Origin: Paraburkholderia sp. IMGN_8
GTDB lineage: Bacteria; Pseudomonadota; Gammaproteobacteria; Burkholderiales; Burkholderiaceae
Direction: 5' to 3'
DNA length: 64,000 bases
Assembly (NCBI RefSeq): GCF_038050405.1
Contig: NZ_CP150901.1
Span: forward strand, 3,844,001 to 3,908,000
A model generated the notes under the pieces. It did not search any database, was not told where the DNA came from, and worked only from the letters and a program-made list of their open reading frames with translations. Positions within the stretch are counted from its first letter, which is position 1; the number at the start of each line of letters is the position of its first letter. Shown piece by piece: positions 34,527 through 42,375 of this stretch. The position numbers and the translations under genes are program-made.

Positions 34527-35987
34527 ATGAAGCCGCTCGCTTTCTTATCCGTCGTCGCGCTGTGCGGGTGCGCGGTGGGGCCGGATTTTCATACGCCGGC
34601 GGCGCCGGATACGCAAGCCTACATACATGAAGCGCACCCCGCTGCGACCGTCTCGGCCAGCGGTGTGGCTGGAGCATCGCAGACATTTGTCGCGGCTGAG
34701 CATGCAACACCGATGTGGTGGAAGCAGTTTCAATCCGATGCGCTCAACCGTCTCGTCGAGCAGGCCCTGCAACAAAGCCCCACGCTCACGCAAGCCCGCG
34801 CGAAGCTGATCGAGGCGCGCGAAAACTACAACGCGCAATTCGGCGCGACCACATTTCCGGCTGTCGACGTGACGGTATCCGGGGTGCGGCAGCAGGTCGA
34901 TATCGCGGCGTTCGGCATTCCGAAAGTGCCCAATCCGGGGCCGTTTACGCTTTACAACGCGTCGGTGAGCGTGTCATATGCGCTCGATATTTTCGGTGGA
35001 AATCGCCGGGCGCTGGAAGCGCTAATGGCGCAAGTCGACTATCAGTCGTTCGAGTTCGAAGCGGCGCGGCTCTCGCTCGCGGGCAATGTCGTCTCCACTG
35101 CCGTGCGGCGCGCATCGCTGCAGCAACAGATCACGTTGACGCAGCGCCTCGCTGACACCCAGGCGCGACAACTGACGATCACGGAAGGACGGTTCGCGGC
35201 AGGCGGTGTCTCGCAACTCGACGTGCACAGCCAGCGCACGCTGCTCGCGCAGACCCGCGCGTCGTTGCCGCCACTCGCGACACAACTCGCGCAGACCGAT
35301 CACCAACTCGCGATCCTGCTTGGCATGCCACCCTCGAAGGCGGACTTCGCCGACCTGACGCTCGATTCACTGCATCTGCCGGACACATTGCCGCTCACGC
35401 TGCCGTCGACGCTCGCGCGCGAACGGCCCGACATCCGTGCTTCGGAAGCGTTGTTGCATCAAGCGAGCGCGAATGTCGGCGTGGCGACGGCGAACCTGTA
35501 TCCGCAGTTCGCCCTTTCCGCTGGGATCGGATCGGAGCGCACCAACATTCGAGACGTAGTCAGTGGGCTGAACATCTGGAATTTCGGCCTCAATCTGACG
35601 CAACCGATTTTCCGCGGCGGCGAACTCCGCGCGAAGAAACGCTCTGCACAGGCGGCTTACGATGCTGCGCTCGCTGACTATCAGCAGACAGTGCTGCAGG
35701 CGTTGCAACAGGTTGCGGACACGCTGACGGCACTGCAAAACGATGCCAGTGAACTGCAGGCGCGCGATGATGCAGCACAGCAGGCGCAGGCGAGCCTGGA
35801 TATCGCGCACGCGCAGTATTCGGCGGGTGGTGTCAGCCAGTTCGGCCTGCTCGATACGCAGCGTCAGGTGTTGCAGACCACGCTCGACCGTACCCGCGCG
35901 CAGGCCGACCGGTTCGCCGATACGGCTGCGTTGTTTCAATCGCTGGGTGGCGGGTGGCAGGCTGCGACGACGACTTCAACGCCGTAG
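34527..35987 (+). CDS. Outer-membrane efflux lipoprotein (NodT/OprM family)
   Basis: A 486-aa TolC-type outer-membrane channel for the efflux pump. The signal has a lipobox (VVALCGC, Cys about 15) followed by AVGPDFHTPAAP, the usual NodT opening. The two repeats are seen in QPIFRGGELRAKKRSAQAAY, TQARAKLIEARENYNAQFGA and in SVSYALDIFGGNRRALEALM. AGGAGG lies eight bases before the ATG. It closes the efflux operon, 12 bp after the permease, and converges on the importer genes. Confidence 0.94.
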   Translation: MKPLAFLSVVALCGCAVGPDFHTPAAPDTQAYIHEAHPAATVSASGVAGASQTFVAAEHATPMWWKQFQSDALNRLVEQALQQSPTLTQARAKLIEARENYNAQFGATTFPAVDVTVSGVRQQVDIAAFGIPKVPNPGPFTLYNASVSVSYALDIFGGNRRALEALMAQVDYQSFEFEAARLSLAGNVVSTAVRRASLQQQITLTQRLADTQARQLTITEGRFAAGGVSQLDVHSQRTLLAQTRASLPPLATQLAQTDHQLAILLGMPPSKADFADLTLDSLHLPDTLPLTLPSTLARERPDIRASEALLHQASANVGVATANLYPQFALSAGIGSERTNIRDVVSGLNIWNFGLNLTQPIFRGGELRAKKRSAQAAYDAALADYQQTVLQALQQVADTLTALQNDASELQARDDAAQQAQASLDIAHAQYSAGGVSQFGLLDTQRQVLQTTLDRTRAQADRFADTAALFQSLGGGWQAATTTSTP

Positions 35988-36011
35988 CCATCCCACACCT
36001 CCGCAATCACG

Positions 36012-36851
36012 TTACGCCGCCACCGCCCGCGCCGCATTGCGCCCACGCAGCCATTCCAACGCCAGCAACAGGCAGGTGGAGAACACGATCAGAATCGTCG
36101 CCAGCGCCGCGATAGTCGGGCTGATATTTTCGCGGATACCGGTAAACATCTGACGCGGCAAGGTCGACTGATTCGCACCGGCGAGGAATAGCGTCACGAC
36201 GACTTCATCGAACGAAGTCGCGAACGCGAACAGCGCACCCGAAATCACGCCCGGCGCGATCACCGGCAACGTGATGCGGAAGAACGTCTTCACCGGATTC
36301 GCACCCAGCGACAAACTCGCGCGCACCAGGTTGTAATTGAAGCCCTGCAACGTCGCCGCCACCGTCGTCACGACGAACGGCACACCCAGCGACGCATGCG
36401 CGAGAATCAGCCCGATATACGTATTCGCCAATCCAAGCGGCGCAAAAAACAGATACATGCCGACGCCGACCACCACCACCGGCACGATCATCGGCGAAAT
36501 CAGAATCGCCATCAGCAGCGCCTTGCCGCGGAAGTTCGCTTTGGTCAGGCCGATTGCCGCCAAGGTGCCGAGTACCGTCGCCACGACAGTCGCCGACGGC
36601 GCCACGATGAAACTGTTCTTGGCCGCCATGCGCCATTCATCGGACCCAATCAGGTTCTCATACCAGCGCAGCGACCAGCCCGGAATCGGATACACGAGAA
36701 ACGTGCTCGACGAAAACGACAACGGGACGATCGCCAGTACCGGCAGGATCAGATACAGCAGCGTGAGCACGGCAAGCGCGCGCAACGCGAAGTACCACAC
36801 GCGTTCAATCAAGGACGTATGCGGCGCAAACAAGGGCTTGGCAAGTTTCAT
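36012..36851 (-). CDS. ABC importer permease, PotC type
   Basis: A 279-aa inner-membrane permease with six helices, starting with a short cytoplasmic tail and LAVLTLLYLILPVLAIVPLSF. The EAA loop is visible as ASLSLGANPVKTFFRITLPVIAPG. It pairs with the PotB-type permease encoded 24 bp upstream to form the channel of a polyamine- or amine-type importer. Confidence 0.93.
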   Translation of the reverse strand: MKLAKPLFAPHTSLIERVWYFALRALAVLTLLYLILPVLAIVPLSFSSSTFLVYPIPGWSLRWYENLIGSDEWRMAAKNSFIVAPSATVVATVLGTLAAIGLTKANFRGKALLMAILISPMIVPVVVVGVGMYLFFAPLGLANTYIGLILAHASLGVPFVVTTVAATLQGFNYNLVRASLSLGANPVKTFFRITLPVIAPGVISGALFAFATSFDEVVVTLFLAGANQSTLPRQMFTGIRENISPTIAALATILIVFSTCLLLALEWLRGRNAARAVAA

Positions 36852-36875
36852 CGCGAGTAAGCTCCGTTCAGGCGA

Positions 36876-38153
36876 TCAGCCGAGGCTCAGGGACGAACGC
36901 GTAAAGCGTCCGTAGATGACATACAGCACGAGCGTCGCGGCGAGCAGCAAGCCGCCGAGCGCACACGCCATACCCCAGTTGATCGTCACGTTGGTGAAGT
37001 ACGCGACGTAGTAGCTGACCATCTGATCGTTCGGTCCGCCAAGCAATGCCGGCGTGATGTAGTAGCCAATCGCCAGAATGAACACCAGCAACGCGCCCGC
37101 GCCGATGCCCGGATAGGTCTGCGGCACGTACACGCGCCAGAAGGCCGCGAACGGATGGCTGCCGAGCGAGATCGCGGCGCGCTGGTAGGTCGGTGGGATC
37201 GACTTCATCACGCTGTACAGCGGCAGGATCATGAACGGCAACAAGATATGCGTCATCGAGATGTACACGCCGGTGCGATTGAACAGCAGCGACAGCGGAT
37301 CATGCAGCAGCCCGCTGCCGATCAGCGCCTTGTTCACCAGCCCCTCGCTTTGCAGAATCACGATCCAGGCCGCGACGCGCACGAGGATCGAGGTCCAGAA
37401 CGGAATCAGCACGAGAATCATCACCAGATTCGCGCGACGGTCTGAGAGCGTGGAGATCCAATACGCAAGCGGGTAACCGAGCAGCAGCGCGAAGATTGTG
37501 ACGGCCGCGCCGATCACAAAGGTACGGCTGAACACGGCGAGATAGATCTGTTGGTCGCGATCGGTCGGAATAATGTGACCGAACGCGTCCTGCTTATGGT
37601 CTAACGAAGCCAGCAGATAGAACGGCGAGTACGCGCCTGAGTTCTTCGCGATAGCCTGCCAGTAAGCGATGTCGTTCCAGCGTTCGTCGAGTTCGACGAA
37701 CTTCGCGTGAACCTGGGCAGGCGTGAGCGTCATCGGCTTGCTGTTGTCGTCGGCGAACGGCATGGCGTGGGCCGATTTTGCGACCAGCGAGCGATAGCCC
37801 GGAATCTCCACGTTCAGCCGCCGTGCGAGCGCACCCATACCGTCGCTGTCCGCGATCGCGGTGAGGTCTACAGCCAATGCGGCGTAGGCGGCATCAGGAG
37901 GCAGCGTTTTGCGATCCCAGCCGGCGAGCGCATTCAGCGTATGCGGCAATGCGTTGACCACTTCCGGATTCTGCGCGGCGCGCGTCAGCAGCGTGCCGAT
38001 CGGCACGACAAAAATCAGCAGCAGAAAAATTGCGAGCGGCGCAATCAGCAGCAGCGCCATTGCGCGCTTTTTCGCTTCGGCGGCCTTCAGTTCGCGCTTG
38101 AGTCTGCCGCTCGACTCAGGCGTCGTATCGGCGGCGATCGTCATCGTAGTCAC
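36876..38153 (-). CDS. ABC importer permease, PotB type with large periplasmic insert
   Basis: A 425-aa permease, about 130 residues longer than E. coli PotB. Helix 1 (AMALLLIAPLAIFLLLIFVV, about 31-50) is followed by an insert of about 150 residues (about 60-205) before helix 2 (TFVIGAAVTIFALLLGYPLA). The EAA loop reads AAISLGSHPFAAFWRVYVPQ. A GTG at 38153 and an ATG at 38144 are both possible starts. The insert would face the periplasm and may contact the binding protein. It overlaps nothing and follows the binding-protein gene by 108 bp. Confidence 0.92.
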   Translation of the reverse strand: MTTMTIAADTTPESSGRLKRELKAAEAKKRAMALLLIAPLAIFLLLIFVVPIGTLLTRAAQNPEVVNALPHTLNALAGWDRKTLPPDAAYAALAVDLTAIADSDGMGALARRLNVEIPGYRSLVAKSAHAMPFADDNSKPMTLTPAQVHAKFVELDERWNDIAYWQAIAKNSGAYSPFYLLASLDHKQDAFGHIIPTDRDQQIYLAVFSRTFVIGAAVTIFALLLGYPLAYWISTLSDRRANLVMILVLIPFWTSILVRVAAWIVILQSEGLVNKALIGSGLLHDPLSLLFNRTGVYISMTHILLPFMILPLYSVMKSIPPTYQRAAISLGSHPFAAFWRVYVPQTYPGIGAGALLVFILAIGYYITPALLGGPNDQMVSYYVAYFTNVTINWGMACALGGLLLAATLVLYVIYGRFTRSSLSLG

Positions 38154-38261
38154 ACCCGTCCCCTAGGCCACGCGCGCATATCAGTCAGACATGCGCGCGT
38201 TTTATTGCATCGATACGGCGCGGCTTCACCAGGCAAGCCGCGCCTTCTCACACCCAGCTAT

Positions 38262-39311
38262 TTACTTCGAAGCCCACGACGAAAAACGCTGCTCCAGTTC
38301 ATCGCCATGGTCGGTCCAGAACGCGAGGTTCTGCAGCACCGCATTCTTGCCATTGGCCGGCGAGTTCGGCAGATTGGCGAGCGTCTTCGGATCGAGCGCC
38401 TTGATTGCCGTCACGTTCACCGGACCGTACGCGATGTGGTGCGCGTAGTCCTGCTGCGGCTTCGCCGAAATCGAATAGGCGATGTACTTTTCCGCTAGCG
38501 CCTTGTTCGGCGTGCCCTTCGGAATGCCCCAGTAGTCGAGGTCGTAAATGCTGCCGTTCCACACCACCTTGAGGTTCTTGCCTTCCTTCTGCGCGGCGTC
38601 GATGCGGCCGTTGTACGCGGTAGACATCACCACGTCACCCGCCACGAGGAACTGCGGCGGCTGCGCGCCCGCTTCCCACCACTGGATATTCGGCTTCAGT
38701 TCGTCGAGCTTCTTGAATGCGCGGTCCTGGCCTTCCTTGGTGGCGAGCACTTTGTAGACGTCCTTCGGCGGCACGCCGTCGGCCATCAGCGCGAACTCGA
38801 GGTTGTAGCGCGCGCCCTTGCGCATTGCGCGCTTGCCCGGAAATTTCTTCACGTCCCAGAAGTCAGCCCAGCCGGTCGGCGCGGTTTTCAGCTTGTCGGC
38901 GTTATAAGCGAGTGCCGTCGACCACACGAAGAAACCCACGCCGCAGGTTTGCGGCGCTTCCGGAATCAGATCCGACTTCTTGCCGATCTTCGACCAGTCG
39001 AGCTTCTCGTACAGTCCTTCATCACAGCCACGGCCGATGTCGCCGGATTCGACTTCCACCACGTCCCAGTTCACATGCTTCGCTTCGACCATCGCCTTCA
39101 CTTTGGCCTGCTCACCGTTGTATTCGACGGCGGTCACCTTATTGCCGGTTTGCGATTCGAACGGCTGGTTGAATGCGACCTTCTGCGCGTCGCCATTCGC
39201 GCCGCCGAAATTGACGACCGTCAGTTCTGCTGCATTGGCCTGCGCGGCGCCCAGCGCGAGCGCCACAGCACCGACAGCGATGGCGCAGCGCGATTTCCCG
39301 ATCTTGCTCAT
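38262..39311 (-). CDS. Extracellular solute-binding protein, PotD/PotF type
   Basis: A 349-aa periplasmic binding protein. A signal peptide (cut after AQANA, about 27) precedes AELTVVNFGGANGDAQKVAF. The C-terminal part (DLDYWGIPKGTPNKALAEKY, AYGPVN) is that of family 1 binding proteins for spermidine, putrescine and related compounds. It delivers substrate to the two permeases. The actual substrate cannot be read; the MocR neighbour suggests an amine or amino acid. Confidence 0.93.
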   Translation of the reverse strand: MSKIGKSRCAIAVGAVALALGAAQANAAELTVVNFGGANGDAQKVAFNQPFESQTGNKVTAVEYNGEQAKVKAMVEAKHVNWDVVEVESGDIGRGCDEGLYEKLDWSKIGKKSDLIPEAPQTCGVGFFVWSTALAYNADKLKTAPTGWADFWDVKKFPGKRAMRKGARYNLEFALMADGVPPKDVYKVLATKEGQDRAFKKLDELKPNIQWWEAGAQPPQFLVAGDVVMSTAYNGRIDAAQKEGKNLKVVWNGSIYDLDYWGIPKGTPNKALAEKYIAYSISAKPQQDYAHHIAYGPVNVTAIKALDPKTLANLPNSPANGKNAVLQNLAFWTDHGDELEQRFSSWASK

Positions 39312-39419
39312 GGTGTGTTGCTCTCCTTTGGTGGTGTACTTTCAGCTAAATACAGTGCGACTTTTTTTGTGCTGCTTATGCGACCTGCCTGCGTTGAACT
39401 ACCCACGCGTCACATGCGT

Positions 39420-40517
39420 TCACGCCCCCGCGAACACCCGCAGATGCTCGGGCGCGAACTCCAGCGCGACCGGTGCGCCGGGCGCGAAGGTATCGAGCAA
39501 TTCCGTGCCGAGCGGCACCTTGACGAAGCACTCGTCCTGTTCCGGCAGGCCACAACGCATGCGCACGTGGTCGCCGAAATAGATCAATCCGCGCGCCTCG
39601 CCGCTTAGCGCGTTGGCGCCGGGCCGCGACACGCCGTTCGCGAGCTTCATGCGCTCGGGCCGGATACACGCAACTGCCGGCGTACCCGCCCGCGCCCCAC
39701 CGATATTGCGGCCCGTGAGCCGCGTGCCGTCAATCAGATGAAACTCGCAGTACTCACCGTCGACGTCCGCGATCGTGCCGCGCAGCTTGTTGCTGTCGCC
39801 GATGAAGTTCGCGACGAACTCGTTGCACGGCGATTCGTACAGACGGTCCACGGTATCGAGCTGCTGCACGATCCCTTTGTCGAACACGGCAACGCGGTCG
39901 GACATGGTCAACGCCTCGCCCTGATCGTGCGTGACGTACACGAACGTGACGCCGAGCTTCTCGTGCAATGATTTAAGTTCATACTGCATGTGTTCGCGCA
40001 ACTGTTTGTCGAGTGCGCCGAGCGGCTCGTCCATCAGCACGAGCTTCGGTTCGAACACCAGCGCCCGCGCCAGCGCAATACGTTGCTGCTGACCGCCGGA
40101 GAGCTGCGCCGGATAACGCTTTGCGAAGCTCTCCATGCGCACCATCTTCAGCGCGTTATCGACGCGATGCGCCCGTTCTTCGGCCGAAAGTTTGCGCACG
40201 GTAAGCGGATACGCGACGTTCTGCTCGACCGTCAAATGCGGGAACAGCGCGTAGTTCTGAAACACCATGCCGATGTTGCGCTTATGCGGCGGCACGGTAT
40301 TGAGCAGCGTGCCGTCCAGCCAGATTTCGCCGCCGGTGGGAAATTCGAAGCCCGCCAGCATCATCAGACAAGTGGTTTTGCCGGAGCCTGACGGCCCGAG
40401 CAACGTCAGGAATTCGCCCTGATAGATATCCAGATCGAGCTGTTTGACGACCAGCGTTTCGCCGTCATATGTCTTGCGCACACCCCGAAAGCTGACGATC
40501 ACGTCATCGGTTTTCAT
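39420..40517 (-). CDS. ABC importer ATP-binding protein, PotA type
   Basis: A 365-aa ATPase, first gene of the importer operon. Walker A GPSGSGKTT, Q-loop MVFQNYALFPH, signature LSGGQQQR, Walker B LVLMDEPLGALD and switch His in VTHDQGEA are all present. The C-terminal TOBE domain (about 280-365) carries ACIRPERMKLAN and DHVRMRCGLP. Gene order ATPase, binding protein, PotB type, PotC type is the usual one for these importers in Burkholderiaceae. Confidence 0.94.
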   Translation of the reverse strand: MKTDDVIVSFRGVRKTYDGETLVVKQLDLDIYQGEFLTLLGPSGSGKTTCLMMLAGFEFPTGGEIWLDGTLLNTVPPHKRNIGMVFQNYALFPHLTVEQNVAYPLTVRKLSAEERAHRVDNALKMVRMESFAKRYPAQLSGGQQQRIALARALVFEPKLVLMDEPLGALDKQLREHMQYELKSLHEKLGVTFVYVTHDQGEALTMSDRVAVFDKGIVQQLDTVDRLYESPCNEFVANFIGDSNKLRGTIADVDGEYCEFHLIDGTRLTGRNIGGARAGTPAVACIRPERMKLANGVSRPGANALSGEARGLIYFGDHVRMRCGLPEQDECFVKVPLGTELLDTFAPGAPVALEFAPEHLRVFAGA

Positions 40518-40580
40518 CGTACTAGTCTCCTCTGTCGATTGGAGTTAGCGCTTCAGCTGTCGATCAGAGTTGGCGCTTCA

Positions 40581-40652
40581 GCGCTTACTCTGATCCCATG
40601 CAAAGCTCTTACTCTGATCCCATGCAAAGCACTTACTCCGATCCCATGCAAG
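40581..40652. repeat. Three tandem 24-bp repeats between the importer and MocR genes
   Basis: Units at 40581-40604, 40605-40628 and 40629-40652 share GC-CTTACTC-GATCCCATGCAA with two or three differences between copies. They are directly adjacent without spacers. Upstream, two copies of AGTT-GCGCTTCAG (near 40546 and 40568) precede them. The 24-bp period is a little over two helical turns, so the units would face nearly the same side of the DNA. Confidence 0.9.
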
Positions 40653-40696
40653 ATGGTTGCTGCGTTCCGGCTGGCTCCCTCGTCGAAACAGAGGGA

Positions 40697-40724
40697 TTGC
40701 AACAATTGCGTGGCTCACTATAGT
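40697..40724 (+). promoter_or_regulatory. Candidate promoter of the MocR-type gene
   Basis: TTGCAA (40697-40702) and TATAGT (40719-40724) are separated by 16 bp. Transcription would start near 40731, about 45-55 bp before the predicted start codon. Confidence 0.5.
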
Positions 40725-40731
40725 CCCTTAC

Positions 40732-40774
40732 GGTTCTACAATATGGAACCATTTCATTATTCCGGATAGAACCA
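40732..40774. promoter_or_regulatory. Repeated GAACC elements, candidate MocR operator
   Basis: GGTTCT (40732-40737), ATGGAACCA (40743-40751) and ATAGAACCA (40766-40774) are three copies of one element, the last two as direct repeats 23 bp apart and the first inverted. They follow the candidate promoter and end at the start codon. MocR/GabR-type regulators typically bind direct repeats near their own promoter, so self-regulation is plausible. Confidence 0.5.
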
Positions 40775-40775
40775 C

Positions 40776-42332
40776 TTGGACACCGTGATCTTGTCGGATT
40801 GGCTTGCCGCGCGGCTCGACCGCACGGCCGCCGAACCGGTCTACAGGCAGACGCTGCGGCTGATGCAGCAAGCCATCCTGACCGGCCAGCTGCCGCCGGG
40901 CACCAAGCTGCCCAGCTCGCGCACGCTTGCCGCGGACCTCGGCATCGCACGCAATACGGTGCTGCACGTCTACGACCAGTTGACGGCCGAAGGCTATGTG
41001 ATCTCGACCACCGGCAGCGGCACCTATGTCGCCGACACGCGGCCGGACAGCGCCGCGGTAAATGCGCGCAAGAAGCCGGTGGCGAGTGTCGACCTGGAGG
41101 GCAATCCAGCGGCAGCGGCGTCGGCCGCGGCTGCGAAGCCGCCGAAACGCGAGCTCGACGACCTCTCGACCCGCGGACGAAGGCTGATCGATCAGGCCGG
41201 CGTGTCAGCCAAACAATGGGGCGCTTTCATGCCGGGTGTACCCGACGTCTCCGAATTCCCGGCGCGCACGTGGAGCCGCTTGCAGGCAAGGTTGTGGAAG
41301 GAAGCCAATCCCGATCTGCTGACCTATGCGCCCGGCGGCGGCTACCGGCCGCTGCGGCGCGCGCTGTCCGATTACCTGCGGGTTGCGCGCTCGGTGAATT
41401 GCACGCCGGACCAGATCATCATCACGACGGGCATTCATCAGTCGATCGATCTGGCAGTGCGTTTGCTGACCGATGTCGGCGATCGCGCCTGGGTCGAAGA
41501 GCCGTGCTATTGGGGCGCGCGCAGCGTGCTGCAATCGTCGGGGATTACGCTAGTACCCGTGCCCGTCGATGACGAAGGGCTCAACCCGCGCGAGCAGGAT
41601 CTGCAACAGCCGCCGCGTTTGGCGCTGGTCACGCCGTCGCATCAGTATCCGCTCGGCATGGTGATGAGTCTCGCGCGCCGCCGCACGCTGCTCGAGTACG
41701 CGCGCCAGCACAACGTGTGGATCATCGAAGACGACTACGACAGCGAGTTCCGCTACGGCAGCCGTCCGCTAGCGTCGCTGCAAGGACTCGACGACGCCGG
41801 CCAGGTGATCTACGTCGGCAGTCTCGGCAAGATGCTGTTTCCGGGTTTGCGGATCGGCTACATGATCGCGCCGGAGCATCTGGTGGATACGTTTCGCACG
41901 GGCGTTGCCGAGTTGTATCGCGAGGGGCAGTTGATGCAGCAGGCGGTGATGACCGATTTCATCATGGACGGCCATCTCACTTCGCACGTGCGGCGCATGC
42001 GGGCGCTGTACGGCGAGCGGCGGCAGATTCTGATCGACGCGATCACCGCGCGTTTCGGCGACGAACTGCCGGTAATGGGCGACGAGGCCGGTTTGCACCT
42101 GGTGCTCGGCTTGCCCGATCATGCGAACGATCGCGCGGTAACGGCGGCCGCTTATGATGCCGGCGTGATCGTGCGGCCGCTCGCCAGTTACTACAGCAGC
42201 GAGACACCCGCGCGGCGCGGGCTGCTGCTGGGTTATGCGTGCGTGGCTAACGACAAGATCGGCCCGGCATTCGACACGCTCGCTCGTGTGATCGAGCAGA
42301 CGGCGTTGAAAGCGCCGACGCGCGCCGCCTGA
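40776..42332 (+). CDS. MocR-type regulator (GntR HTH fused to aminotransferase-like domain)
   Basis: A regulator of about 515 aa. The N-terminal winged helix (about 15-80) reads PVYRQTLRLMQQAILTGQLP, then GTKLPSSRTLAADLGIARNT and VLHVYDQLTAEGYV. A linker of about 45 residues leads to a class I aminotransferase fold that binds PLP, with the Lys in VGSLGKMLFPGLRIGY. Such proteins (GabR, PdxR, TauR) sense amino compounds and act on divergent genes, so control of the PotABCD-type importer is likely. No ATG fits: a TTG at 40776 or a GTG at 40785 is used; neither has a clear ribosome site. Confidence 0.92.
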   Translation: MDTVILSDWLAARLDRTAAEPVYRQTLRLMQQAILTGQLPPGTKLPSSRTLAADLGIARNTVLHVYDQLTAEGYVISTTGSGTYVADTRPDSAAVNARKKPVASVDLEGNPAAAASAAAAKPPKRELDDLSTRGRRLIDQAGVSAKQWGAFMPGVPDVSEFPARTWSRLQARLWKEANPDLLTYAPGGGYRPLRRALSDYLRVARSVNCTPDQIIITTGIHQSIDLAVRLLTDVGDRAWVEEPCYWGARSVLQSSGITLVPVPVDDEGLNPREQDLQQPPRLALVTPSHQYPLGMVMSLARRRTLLEYARQHNVWIIEDDYDSEFRYGSRPLASLQGLDDAGQVIYVGSLGKMLFPGLRIGYMIAPEHLVDTFRTGVAELYREGQLMQQAVMTDFIMDGHLTSHVRRMRALYGERRQILIDAITARFGDELPVMGDEAGLHLVLGLPDHANDRAVTAAAYDAGVIVRPLASYYSSETPARRGLLLGYACVANDKIGPAFDTLARVIEQTALKAPTRAA

Positions 42333-42366
42333 CCGCACGCCTTTGCAATAGCATAGGCGTGCGGTC
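42331..42366. terminator. Bidirectional hairpin between MocR gene and DUF748 gene
   Basis: GACCGCACGCCT (42331-42342) pairs perfectly with AGGCGTGCGGTC (42355-42366), a 12-bp stem with a 12-base loop, beginning at the MocR stop codon and lying before the convergent DUF748 stop. No T-run, but position and strength suggest transcription termination for both genes. Confidence 0.65.
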
Positions 42367-42375
42367 CACAAAGCA

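Noticed and set aside
40581..40652. CRISPR-like repeat array
   Set aside because: The three 24-bp units are directly adjacent with no spacers, and there are no cas genes.
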